A stretch of 64,000 nt of DNA. It comes from Meandrina meandrites (lineage: Eukaryota; Cnidaria; Anthozoa; Scleractinia; Meandrinidae). The position numbers were made by a program, and so were the translations under genes. The stretch is from assembly GCA_963693305.1 (NCBI GenBank), contig OY855915.1, positions 11,679,340 to 11,743,339 on the forward strand, written 5' to 3'. Every line of letters begins with the position of its first letter. Positions within the stretch are counted from its first letter, which is position 1. Positions 12,301 to 22,600 of the stretch are shown piece by piece. A model generated the notes under the pieces. The model ran no database searches. It was given only the letters and a program-made list of their open reading frames with translations, and was not told where the DNA came from.

Positions 12301-15300
12301 ATTATAAGCGTACGTTATTTAGAAAAAAGTTTGGCTTCTAAATTATACTCTCGATCTCTTTTCTTTTCTTCTATTACATTATTTCTCCTCAAAATCTGCC
12401 CCGTATACTGTAACGTGTGAATAACAGCGCATTACTCATCGTTTTAGGTAAAGGAGATCTTTTTGGCGAGGACATCTCACGCAAGACCCCTGCAAAACGA
12501 GCCAACGGTGACGTCAGAGCTCTGACGTATTGTGACGTCTACTTCATAACACGTGAACGCTTGCAGAATGTTCTCCACTTTTACCAGGACTTTGCGTTCA
12601 AGTTCTCCGACAATCTTGAGCTTACATACGATCTGGCAGCGAGCGAGGTAATGCCTAATTAAGCCGGCTTCAATTTGTCATTTTCATGTTCTTTCCGGCA
12701 AAAACGATTAACTAGGACTCTACACAATATATATTTCAGTCCATGCTAGTTGTCCACTAGAATTGACGTCTATTTTCTCCCTACAAAATCAATACGTTAC
12801 ATGGCAGGCAGGTAAAGAGAACAAATAAACTCATCCACTTGGAGATGGCGATACAGTATTTCGTTCCTCTCCCTTCCTCCCTCTATTTTCGAAATTAAGG
12901 ACGTTCGCGCTAATGGTTTTTGCGCATCTCAACTTCCCACCTACTTCATGTCGCAACGTCACGCCACGTCATGTACGAACGCGCGCGCTGATAAAACTCT
13001 TCTAACAAATTTAGGGCTGGGATTCGTTGCATTAACTTCGCTTGTAGTTTACTCTCTCAAACGGTCGATGACCCCCAATTTTTTTATAGGCAGCTTTGTT
13101 ATAAGATTTTCAACAGATTGTAAGAAATTGAACAAAAAGTCAACGAGGGAAGTTTAAAAAATTCTAATTTTTCTGCCCACGCGGCATCGAATTTTGCCCA
13201 TCTTTTAACTGTCAGGCGAATGCAAATGTGAGCGCATCACCAGTTGAATCAATTTGCTTAAAAGATCCCCTTAAACAATATTTAGACAAGAAAATTGCAT
13301 TTCATGGATTTATTCGTGATATTTTTGGACAAATATACACTCTCGATATTGTCAGAAACGAGGGCCGATTTTTAAGATCTTAAGGTGATCTTTCTGACAT
13401 CCTATCTCCGAAACGAATTCGGCCCCCCACCCCCATATTTTTAACTTCTGGTATGAGTAACCCATAAACAGTGGTGAGAGTTTTAGAAAAAAGCCAATGC
13501 TAGAACTGAGATTTTCACTCGAGCGTCCTTAAAATCGTAGTTTTTTCTGATGCAGCTTTTCTCGTTCCCATTCTTTCAGCGGGATATCTGGCGCAGAGGA
13601 GGCCTGGACTCCATATCAGAAGACGAGGAAGAGGAAGATGAGGAAAAGGAAACGAACGCCCTTGATGGCATGTTCAATCATGTGAACCATGCTAATCAAT
13701 CAAACCATATCTATGGTAACTCAACACGGTTTAACAGGAGGCCAGGACACAAGTTAAACCTTTACAAAAGATCTAATCACTTTAAGCCCGAGGAATCGTG
13801 GAGCGGACTTAAGAAAAACAACGCATTGGAATGGAGGAATCGAACAAATGACGTTGAAAAACAACCGTTGTGTGTTTTACTTTCTGAGGAAGAAAGTGCA
13901 ACACCTCGAACACCGAGAACACTTATTCGTCAACTTTCAGTCCAAGCGAACGCGGGCTCTAACAATAATGCCCTAGAATCGTCACCAGAGGAAAATTCTG
14001 CCCAAAGTGAACCTTTTTCTGATCCAAGCCTGGAATGGGATCAGGAGAATTTCACGTTTAAACACGACGCAAATTCGTTCCATGATGAAAACGACGGCGA
14101 AAGTTTCGAGATGAAAAACATGAATTCAGGCATTTCAGTGTCTGTGATGGAAGAAATTGTTGAGGAAGCAGAACATACCGAGAGTGACAAACTTCTCACA
14201 CAACACCTGTCCTCGGACGATGAATCCACAGACAGTAATTCAGAAGCTAGTGACTCACTAACGTTGGCAAAGAAATACAGCAGAGATTTTACAAAGCATC
14301 TTTACTTGGGGTGCGAAGAGGATGATATAGACAGGCCGATTCCTTACTCAAAAGGAGATCTCGGTGCTATTCCTGAAACGGAAGACACAGACTATTCGAT
14401 GGCGTCAAAAGAAATGCAAGACACTCCGAGAGGGTTATATGACACATCAAGAAGATTATATGATGATCTCGATGACGATCCAAGGGGTTTGTATAACGAC
14501 GACGCTATAAAGGGATTATATGACAGCGACATTGGAGACACTCTGAGAGGTCTATATGACGATGTCGAGAGTATAGGATACACTGATTTTGATACCATGG
14601 TAAATGCAAGCAGAAGCCCTCGTTTCGTCTCGTCACCAACCCCCAGTAGCTTAAACAAAAGTCCCGTCCGAAGCATCCCAACGTCACCAATAGAGAGCAC
14701 ACATGGAAGCTGTAGAAGTGGTTTTTCGGAACTTCCATTCAGAGGGAGCTTAACGGATAGTTTAAAACTTAGTGGACCGAGTAATCCATATGGAAGTCCT
14801 AAAGGAATTCAACCAACTTCTTATTCCGGAAACCCCAGGGATTATCGTGAAAATTCTGCAGGAAGTTCCAAAAATTCCGGGTGGTTACTTGGCCTTGAAA
14901 AGCCAGATAGTCCGAAGAATAAATTTGGCAGCATCTTTTCCGAGTTGAGGGCACCAAGTCCCTCTGCTGGGAGCCTTAAGGAGGGGCTCTCTCGCGAAAG
15001 ACGCCCACGAAAAGGAGCCTTAAGGCGCACTTTAACGGAGTTCAATTCGCCCACTAGCTCTTGCGGTTCTTTAAACGAGAAACCAGTAGCTACCCCCCGA
15101 AGGAGGAAGGTTTCCGCAATACAACCTCCCACTATATTTGCACCGCTTGTCACGAATGTAAACAATCCTTATAAGGACTTCGTGCCACCCGTACGCGAGT
15201 CCCCGATCACGTGTGATTGTGAGCCAGAGGATGAAATGCCGTGCGAGGGTCTGGGGCTGATTACCAACGAAGGTAAAGAATGCGACATTTGTTTCGAAAG

Positions 15301-16060
15301 GAAAAGCGACAGCTTTAAAACTGATAATTCTGAGGACAAAAGAGAGGACTTCTATAGAAACGCGGGAGACCTTATCGCTGACAAACAACTCCGATGTTTG
15401 AGTGGTAGAGAAAGTGAAGATCAGTTTGCAGAAAATGAAAAATTTTCATCCCGATCAACTCTAACATCTGAAACTTCGTTTGACAAAAGAGAACTTCAGA
15501 GCGATCCTTCTCAGAAAATTGAGGACTCATCGATTGATTGTAATTCAGTTAAAGAGCTTACTGAATGCTTCGAGCGACCACTCTCATCCTTCTCGAATCT
15601 TCGCCAACGACCCAGCCTTTCTGGGGCTTTTTCAACGCAATGCATTGAAAAGGAGGAAATTCCCGAGACCGACGAACTGCCGTTTCGCCCATTGCGATCT
15701 AGTTTTTCAGAGCCTCATTTAAGTCTAAGGATTCCTGTGCTAGGTGAAATCACAGAACAGAGATTGTACGAGGAAGATATGGAACGCGCGAGTTTAGCCA
15801 GCCAGGACACAACGACTCGGAATCTCGAGGATATTTTCAAAGACGTCTCCAGCACCAAAGAAGCAATAGAAAAACTAGGGCAGATTTTAAGTTCACCGGA
15901 GCCAGATATTTATACAGATCTCGCGGACACGAAACAAACAGTTCAAAAACTAGATAAACAGGTTTTAAACCTGAATAAAGAGGTTGCGTCACTGAGTACT
16001 GACGTTAAGACTGTTTTGGAACTGTTAAAAAGCCTGAAAAATGGCCAAGTGGTTGTTTGA
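1528..16060 (+). CDS. KCNH8: ELK-type voltage-gated potassium channel (KCNH8-like), 5'-incomplete
   Basis: Forms a plasma-membrane tetramer passing K+ on depolarisation. Exons: 1528-1659, 6508-6656, 7393-7782, 10690-11083, 11252-11451, 11724-11973, 12448-12647, 13580-16060 (stop TGA 16058-16060); all joins keep phase, giving about 1,398 visible residues. In order they encode the end of an EAG-type PAS domain ([15 protein letters not shown]), a basic linker, S1-S3 (7480-7780), the arginine-rich S4 ([11 protein letters not shown]), S5, the pore with selectivity filter GFGN, S6, the C-linker, a cyclic-nucleotide-binding-homology domain (11724-12647) and a very long acidic, serine-rich tail. The pore and the CNBH segment (ending ALTYCD) match the ELK subfamily better than EAG or ERG. 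The choice among KCNH3, KCNH4 and KCNH8 is nominal, since cnidarian ELKs predate that split. The N-terminal cap and first PAS half lie outside the window. Confidence 0.95.
2718..2758. repeat. TTG-rich simple repeat
   Basis: Imperfect TTG/TTTTG microsatellite in KCNH intron. Reading frames across it are low-complexity artefacts. Confidence 0.8.
3344..3482. repeat. 139-bp hairpin repeat, GC-rich core
   Basis: Near-perfect inverted repeat. TTATTGACTGAGT at 3347-3359 is mirrored by ACTCAGTCAATAA at its right end, and the long inner arms share GGGAAAATATTTGGCTC. The apex is about 12 bases around GAGCGCAGCGAG. It would fold into a long stem and is likely a DNA-transposon derivative. A shorter inverted pair, TTATCATATGACC at 3488-3500 and its complement at 4777-4789, suggests a larger element of about 1.4 kb next to or including it. 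Confidence 0.7.
7005..7178. repeat. Fragment resembling a Tc1/pogo-type terminus
   Basis: Two partly similar segments carry the theme of a start such as GATGTAACGAGCCCC (near 7015 and 7103). The right end reads CGTTATATTGGGATTCTACT, which looks like the TIR of widespread Tc1/pogo-like elements. The other end is not identifiable, so this is called as a fragment only. Confidence 0.35.
8668..8898. mobile_element. Foldback MITE in KCNH intron
   Basis: About 55 bp at the left (CATTTTACAGTTGTCTGCTC from 8670, then the run GATGGTAGCGAGGTTGGAG) is mirrored at the right by CTCCAACCTCGCTACCAT and CTGTAAAATG (ending about 8896). The inner loop is about 110 bp without coding capacity. No clear target-site duplication was found. 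Confidence 0.65.
9358..9395. repeat. (CAAT)n microsatellite, possibly a LINE 3' tail on the minus strand
   Basis: About nine tandem copies of the tetramer. Read on the minus strand, the adjacent sequence ends in AATAAATTGATTGATTG, the type of short tandem tail used by CR1/L2-like LINEs. That link is inference; the tandem repeat is directly visible. Confidence 0.7.
12899..13528. mobile_element. TTAA-flanked non-autonomous DNA transposon
   Basis: The ends begin GGACGTTCG and finish CGAGCGTCC, and each is directly bordered by TTAA (12895-12898 and 13529-13532). TTAA duplication is characteristic of piggyBac and Kolobok families. The 630-bp body has no recognisable transposase. It ends only 51 bp before the last KCNH exon (13580), so the branch point and polypyrimidine tract of that intron lie in the short remaining sequence. 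Confidence 0.65.
13580..16060 (+). CDS. KCNH8: Last KCNH exon: 826-residue acidic tail with repeated GLYD motifs and terminal coiled coil
   Basis: This single exon carries more than half of the visible channel. It opens with a strongly acidic run ([13 protein letters not shown]) and continues as low-complexity, Ser/Asp/Glu-rich, probably disordered sequence. At 14424-14563 a short motif (RGLYD, RRLYD, RGLYN, KGLYD, RGLYD) recurs five times at 7-12-residue steps. Many SP/TP sites suggest proline-directed phosphorylation. The last 45 residues form a heptad-like helix ([18 protein letters not shown]), consistent with the C-terminal assembly coiled coil known in KCNH channels. AATAAA at 16131-16136, 71 bp after the stop, is a plausible polyadenylation signal. 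Confidence 0.93.
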   Translation, partial: RDIWRRGGLDSISEDEEEEDEEKETNALDGMFNHVNHANQSNHIYGNSTRFNRRPGHKLNLYKRSNHFKPEESWSGLKKNNALEWRNRTNDVEKQPLCVLLSEEESATPRTPRTLIRQLSVQANAGSNNNALESSPEENSAQSEPFSDPSLEWDQENFTFKHDANSFHDENDGESFEMKNMNSGISVSVMEEIVEEAEHTESDKLLTQHLSSDDESTDSNSEASDSLTLAKKYSRDFTKHLYLGCEEDDIDRPIPYSKGDLGAIPETEDTDYSMASKEMQDTPRGLYDTSRRLYDDLDDDPRGLYNDDAIKGLYDSDIGDTLRGLYDDVESIGYTDFDTMVNASRSPRFVSSPTPSSLNKSPVRSIPTSPIESTHGSCRSGFSELPFRGSLTDSLKLSGPSNPYGSPKGIQPTSYSGNPRDYRENSAGSSKNSGWLLGLEKPDSPKNKFGSIFSELRAPSPSAGSLKEGLSRERRPRKGALRRTLTEFNSPTSSCGSLNEKPVATPRRRKVSAIQPPTIFAPLVTNVNNPYKDFVPPVRESPITCDCEPEDEMPCEGLGLITNEGKECDICFERKSDSFKTDNSEDKREDFYRNAGDLIADKQLRCLSGRESEDQFAENEKFSSRSTLTSETSFDKRELQSDPSQKIEDSSIDCNSVKELTECFERPLSSFSNLRQRPSLSGAFSTQCIEKEEIPETDELPFRPLRSSFSEPHLSLRIPVLGEITEQRLYEEDMERASLASQDTTTRNLEDIFKDVSSTKEAIEKLGQILSSPEPDIYTDLADTKQTVQKLDKQVLNLNKEVASLSTDVKTVLELLKSLKNGQVVV

Positions 16061-16130
16061 TCAAAACAGACTGTAAAATGAAAACGAATTTGAAAAACGA
16101 TACGCATTGTTCACGGCAAAAAATGTTTTA

Positions 16131-16136
16131 AATAAA
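16131..16136 (+). terminator. Candidate polyadenylation signal of the KCNH gene
   Basis: Canonical AATAAA 71 bp after the stop codon, in an A-rich context. No other canonical hexamer lies closer to the stop. Confidence 0.6.
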
Positions 16137-16194
16137 GATTGACAAGCATGTACATAAAGCATAAAAATGAGAAAATAGAAAACCTAAGTTTAGT

Positions 16195-16332
16195 TAGCCT
16201 GATGCAAACAATGGATCGAATCAGCTTGGGACCGTTTAGGAGGACTTAGAAGATTGTGTGATTGTCTTCGGCTTCAGCAGGACCTTTTGAGTTCTCCAAA
16301 ATTCAACTAGCACTAGCTTTTGCATCAGGCTT
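16195..16332. mobile_element. Small MITE with short TIRs
   Basis: AGCCTGATGCAAA at the left is mirrored by TTTGCATCAGGCT at the right; about 138 bp in total with no coding capacity. Confidence 0.5.
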
Positions 16333-16887
16333 TCAAACATAAGGTGTTTGATTTCTATAGTTGAGAAATGTAAAGTGACGTCATAACCGAAAGGGCCATG
16401 ATATATAACCATGACGTCATTTGTGTGATGTCACGATAATTAATTACAAATCCTCAATTGGTATCCAATTGGAGGACGCAGTAAACAATCAAAATTTTAT
16501 AGATATGTATATTTTTCCATAAATTATGAAAGACTTACTAATCAGTAAAGTATATAAAAGAGAATATTTTTCTGTACATAGACAAAATGTAAATAAAAAA
16601 GGAAGTTATATAATCCCTGACCTCAGAACTTAGTACTTACAAACGTTTACCGTTTAAGTAAAGTTGAGAACATTCTTGAAAGAAGGCAAATCGCCGCTAT
16701 AATGGGCACATTCTTAAGGCCTAAGTTATCATTCTTTTTACTCCAAAGATATATGTAACCTTGAGGGAGACTCCATATTAAAAGTGATCGTCAAAGACTT
16801 AACATAATTGATCAAGGAATTTCTAAAACGTATCATAATCGTGGCTCGTTTTATAACGACACGCAGTTCCATTGTGGTATTAATCCT

Positions 16888-17333
16888 GGCCAAGAGAGTA
16901 TGAAGTAAGAGAGTTAATCTCCAATATAGGCCGATTATTACGGTCGGACGATTTTCTTGCGGCGAGATAAAAGTCTAACAGAACTGGAATTAAAGACCTC
17001 ACAAAAACTCGAACTCGATCCCGAAAATTCAAGGTAAGCTCGATCAGTTGGTCAGTGCTACCACTTCTTCGTTTAGTTTTGTTTGACACTTATAGCCTTC
17101 AAATCATTTTATGGGAATATTTTTGCATTTAAAATGAGTACAAGCCACTTTCATGCTACATTTCCTGCAATTGCGTTTCTGATCGTCTCTGAAAAACACG
17201 CGAGAACATCCACGCAACGCGCGTTAACATCCGCGGGTAAACTGGGTACCATGTCTAAAAATAACTTTAGAGGAATTACCTTTGGAATAAGGCCTATATG
17301 GGGGATTAACTCTCTCACTTCATACTCTCTTGT
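16888..17333. mobile_element. About 450-bp element with about 40-bp TIRs
   Basis: CAAGAGAGTATGAAGTAAGA followed by GAGTTAATC and TATAGGCC at the left is mirrored near 17290-17333 (GGCCTATAT, GATTAACTCTC, CTTCATACTCTCTTG). No transposase is seen between the arms. Confidence 0.6.
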
Positions 17334-18362
17334 CCTGGCAAAACCCTGACAGGTACTTGTAAACTTCTAACAGACACCCTTAGACACAAATTGAAAACGC
17401 TAAATCAAAGTGATCAACCTTATCAGTTTTATATGCCAGGGGCATCTGTGCCATTACCCCTTGTCCTGCCTTCTCCCCTCCCCTATAAGAGAGTGGTTAA
17501 GGGATTCTTCGTGATCCGTGTTAGGCCTTTTTCTTTTCCCGTGAATCGCGAAATGGCTATTTTTTCTCGTGAAACGTTATTTGGTTACATAGCCGTGAAC
17601 CTTGAATCAACCGTTCTTCATGAAAATTGCGAAATAACTGTTGTTTTTTTCTCGTGAAATGTCACTATAAAACGTGATTCTTTCTTCCTTACAAAAAATA
17701 TCCAGTAGGCGTTTGAAAAAAAGACAGCGTGTGATAAATTGCGTGACCAGTACACGACCGTGACCGATGGTCACTTTGGACCCAGGTCACTAATTTAACA
17801 CCTTTGGTTACAATAAATAGCTACTTTATTTTGTGAGAAACGTGATTTAGCTGTTTTATTTTTCGTGAAAAGTGATGTAGACACTCCCCTCCCCCCATTC
17901 TTTGTGGTCTCGGTTATCTCTTAATAACATCTTAATAACATCAAACCGTACGGTCAGCATTTGTTTTTCAGTTGTTTGTATTTTGCTGATCAGATCCAAT
18001 AGGATCCGCTTCCTTTGTTTTGTCCGTTGGCCCTTTCTAAAGTTCAAAGTTTTCATCTTAATATTGATATTTACCTAGCAAATGAATCTGTGGAGTGTGG
18101 ATACCTTTCTCATCGTCGACATTGATTGATTATTCCAAAGACGGACACTGCAAAACAAAAGAAAACCTGCAACTGAGACCATCTTCAGTTCATTACGTCA
18201 TGAAGACATAAGCTCTTGTTTCTTTGTTTTGAAGCTTTCCTGCTCTACGTTGTTTCGAGGTTCTTTGTTGCCTTGGTCGTTCTTTGTTTTACATCACTGG
18301 TGATTTTCACAGGTTTTACGGAATGTACTAAAACCATTTTCACCATAAAACCGTAACAACTA

Positions 18363-19171
18363 AGGGACGGACCATTATTTTTCTGGAGGGGGGGGATGAA
18401 AAATCTCTCTCTGCAAACTTTTTTTTTATCTATGCACCTCTGCAAACAATTTTTTTCTAACAACACCTTCCTGCAAACAATTTTTTTTCGATCATTTTTA
18501 ACCACGATCTGACACAAAAAGGAGGTTCGCTTTTGCTGCTATCAGTCATTATTTAATTCAATATTTTATGGTGGCGACCAATAAACACCTCTGAACTCAT
18601 CTTTTTCGTTTTCTGAGACGTACACTACGAAGATTGGCGGCAGTAATTTTTTTTTTAATTTTTTTTAATTTTTTAACGAAGACTAGTGAGTAGCACAAGG
18701 AAAGACTTCTTGTGGTTGTAAGCTTGTCGTTTATTTCCGATGGGTTTCGTCTCTAACTGAGACTTCTTCAGGGAATGAATACAACTAGCAAAGAACAGCA
18801 TATATAGCACATTCGCGTGCCTAGCTACAACTTCCCATGGAAGTGAATAATAACTAAAATATGCTGTAAACGAACGTTACAAAAAACGCCTTAATACATA
18901 TGTTATTGCGTGTTGTTATATTTTGGGGGGCATACGATTAGCGATAATTACAAGTACAAGAAGTCTTTCCTTGTGCTGCTCACTAGTCTTCGTTAAAAAA
19001 TTAAAAAATTAAAAAAAAAGTTTCTCTGACTTCTATGCAAACTATTTTTTTAATACATATGATGTTTGCAAACAATTTATTTTGTCTTTTTAGGCCCTGC
19101 AAACAATTTTTTTCAATATTTTTCATCCCCCCCCCCCCCTCCCCCCTCCAGAGAAATAATGGTCCGTCCCT
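18363..19171. mobile_element. DNA-transposon-like element with a second inverted repeat nested inside
   Basis: The outer TIR AGGGACGGACCATTATTT at 18363 is mirrored by AAATAATGGTCCGTCCCT ending at 19171, with a G-run and GATGAAAAAT next to each arm. Subterminal copies of CTGCAAACAATTTTTT recur four or more times in inverted orientation at the two sides. An inner inverted pair, running from poly(A/T)-rich sequence into ACGAAGACTAGTGAG, spans about 18646-19019 and is a separate nested insertion. Confidence 0.65.
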
Positions 19172-19636
19172 GAGAACAGCCCGGGACACCCTTCCAAAAG
19201 CTCCCCCTTACCACCAAATACACTAACCCTAACCTCCAAAAACACTTACCCTAACCACCAAAAACACTAACCGCTAACTTCTAGCCCTAACCCTAACCGT
19301 AGACTAACCTTGTTTTTAGGTGTTATGGTGTTCCTCAGTTCCTGGTTTTAGCATGTTTAGTACATGCTGATTTTAGTTTATGTTTAGCATACACCCAGTG
19401 ACATCATCCAACTCACAAAATCATTACTTTTACACAAAACTTGGTATTTGCCGTACTCATTTGAAAATTTATACCATTCTAGTCACCTGAAACGTTGTCA
19501 TTAGGATTTTCTCAGGAGTTACTTGCAGCTCATCCAGCGCAAGTGAAAGCAGCCATCTTGCTTGTTGGTGAATGTCGAAATCCTGGGACGAGTTTATCTG
19601 TAGAACCCAGTCTCTCCTCTTTTGCGCCTGAACAAC

Positions 19637-19681
19637 ATGGCGGAGAAGTTGTACTTTCTTGATTCATGTAAATTGGGCTAA
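19637..19681 (+). CDS. Upstream open reading frame in the TYW5 leader (14 codons)
   Basis: An ATG in strong context (AACAACATGG) opens a 14-codon frame (MAEKLYFLDSCKLG) ending in TAA at 19679-19681, ten bases before the TYW5 start and in another frame. Such upstream frames commonly reduce translation of the main frame. Whether it is transcribed depends on the unmapped transcription start. The ATGGCGG context also resembles a YY1-type core promoter word, an alternative reason for its presence. Confidence 0.45.
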   Translation: MAEKLYFLDSCKLG

Positions 19682-19691
19682 AAAAATAGTA

Positions 19692-22600
19692 ATGGCAATG
19701 AAAGAAAAGAAACATGTTCGTATTTATAGTGAAGTAACCAAAGAAATCTTCGAATCAGAGGTAACTCCTAAACGTGAGCCAGCGATTTTGCGAGGGCTAG
19801 ACATTGGAAGTGCTCGGGGAAAATGGACACAAGAGTATTTAGCAGAGCATGGTGGAGAAAGAGCAGTAAAGATTCATGTGTGTCCTACTGGCAAGATGGA
19901 TTTTATTCACAAAAACTTTGCTTACAAGTAAGCGTTGCATTATCACAATTTCAATATCCCCCTTTCGGCAACATATAATTATAAAGCTTAATGAGATTCA
20001 TCAGTTTTCAACAGACTGAGTACGTATCCGTGTATCCGGTCCGGATTTTGAAAAATCAATTGCTGAAATCCTCTTTTCCCGCATTCTGAGAGTCATTTCA
20101 ACCTTCCCTCTCAGATTTAGCGAACCTTTACGGTGTGTGAGGGGGCGCAGACACACCCATCGCACCCCCCTGCCTACAGCCCTGGGTCCCTGAGCAGTGT
20201 GAATTTTGCAGACAACTAAATTGTGTGACAAATGTAGACTGGAGACCAGCAGACTTTTTAAGTATAATCATGTTACCATTTCCTTTATTGAGAGCTAACT
20301 GTAAACAGGCTAACCAGAGCACTCTTCAGGCATTCAGGCTAACTGGAATGTTATTCAGGAGAACCAGAGCACTGAGCAGTCAGGCTAACTGTAGTGCCGT
20401 TCTGCAGTCACCATTTGTCACACACCCCTCACCACGGGCCAGTATGCCTTGTAAAATATTAAATCTATTTTGTTTTTGTTTTTCAGAACCCTTCCGTTTA
20501 ACCAGTTTGTAAAACGTGCTAGCGAGGATGTTCATGAAGAATATTTTATTTGCCCAGTAAGTGTTACTTTTTCACTTGCAACATTTTATGAATTATTATA
20601 TTAACTCTAAGATAAATAATGTTTGGTTAACAGATGTTGAATATATTAAGACAGGGAGTAAGGGCTTATTCATTTTATTAATAATCTCATTTTCGTTTTC
20701 TTTAGAAGAAAAAATAACAGGATTAATTTTTAAGCTTTTCTGTGTTCTAGGAGGAAAAGTATTACTTGAGATCACTTGGAGATGATCCCAGAAAGGTAAA
20801 ATTATAATAATGCAGCTCACAATTCAGTTGATGGGTCTGTTGGCTGTATTGAGGGGCTCTTAAGGAAAACAAGTGACTGACTAAACCAAACACAAGTGCC
20901 TGTTAAAATAACAGGGCTGTTGTATTAAAGGGACACTGTCACGGAAATTTTCTGACCTTTTGAGTAAAACCATGCAGGAAACGCTCCTAGAACGTAAAGG
21001 GAAGGATATCTAGCAAATTGTTTAAAGAAGAGGGTGACCGTTAAAAGTTTTTATCAATTTTTCCAAATCACAAGGACAGAACTTGAAAAAGTCAGGCTGA
21101 CTTTTTCAAGTTGAGATCAAAAGCTCCCGATGGTATAAAGGTGATATCACTCTATATTTAGCTTCAGTACACTGGTATAGTAATTTTAAGAAAACTTGAC
21201 CACTGTTAATAGGTTTCCAGTGGTGTAAATATGTTTTTGGGCTGTTGAATTTTTGAAGTTATGCTCGTGACAGTGTCCCTTTAACAGATATTGTTTTGCA
21301 ACTCAATCATAAAATTCATATCTTTGAGCTGATGTGTAATGTTCATTTTATTATTACACAGACAAAAACTACAGAAGTGAATCAAAAGCACAAACCTTTT
21401 TAAAGGTTTGTGCTTTTGACTGTAAGAGCTTACATATTAAAATATGTAAGCTCTTATAGCTTGGCGGCTGGAATTTCTTAAATATCTCTCCTTTGACATC
21501 ATCAATATCCTTACTAGTGAGGATTATCAATGGTCTTTTTTCCAGTAAAACACTCACGTCTGTGTACTAATAAAAGGCAGTATAATGCACAACAAGTACA
21601 GTGTATGAGAGTTAAACACTTCCAAATTCCAATTCGATCTGGAATACACAGTGTCCCCAATTAGCACACCAGTGCTAAATACATTTGACACTTAAATAAA
21701 GTGATTTATTTTATTTTATTTTTATTTCATGTGTTCAATTCTCAATAGCAACTCAGTTTTTTTCTTTGTCCCAAGCTAGCAACATGATGAGCATTTCATC
21801 TTTCTCATTTCACTAATATAAATGAGCTTGAAATTTACTGTCTTTCTTGAAGTTCAATGTAATCTGAAAATTGAAAAAAAAAATTAATAGAAAATATACC
21901 TCAAGTGATGTTGACCTACTCTGAAAGCTGAAATATTTTTTGAAATTTTTCCATCTTATTGCCCAGAATTCTCTTTCACTGGGAAACGTGATGTGGAATG
22001 GCTGTTTTTTCGTTCTACACCATCAATAATGTCAAGTGATGGAAAATTCGAGGATTTGTTTTTTCGACAGGACATCTCAGATATAACAGTACAGTTCCCT
22101 AGCTTGGCTCAAGATATAAAAATCCCCAAGCTGTACCCTGAGGACAGATTCTTTTCCAGTGTGTTTAGAATCAGTTCTCCACAGGGACAGCTATGGACCC
22201 ATTATGATGTAAGTATTAACATCCATCTACTTCATGGTCTATGTCATGGATCACATTATTTTAATGATTTATGAATCATGTATGTGCCTTTATCAGCTTG
22301 TAAAATAACTGAAGATGTTTGGTACACCCTGATTGGCCACTGATTACCTAAACAGAAATAAGCATTGTGAGTCACAAAATTATTGCTGGTACATAAACTC
22401 CAGCTTGTGTGGCAGGAGCCAGTGGTTTGTAGTATTGCAAACTCTACTGATGAGATTCCAGTCCATTGGAGTTAGTCCTCAGCATTTTATCATGTTGTCC
22501 TTTCAGTAAGCCAGTACATTTTTCTTCCTGGATGGAATGAACACAACACAATAACCCCAGCAGGACTTAAACCTGAACTGCTCCATCTCCACCATATTGG

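Larger units (their letters stand above)
16137..19630. other. Spacer between KCNH and TYW5, filled with foldback repeats
   Basis: No gene supported. It holds three inverted-repeat elements (about 16195-16332, 16888-17333 and 18363-19171), a stretch rich in GTGAAACGT-like words (17500-17890), homopolymer C/T tracts, and degenerate CTAACCCTAACC runs around 19225-19300 that resemble decayed telomere-type repeat. Confidence 0.6.
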
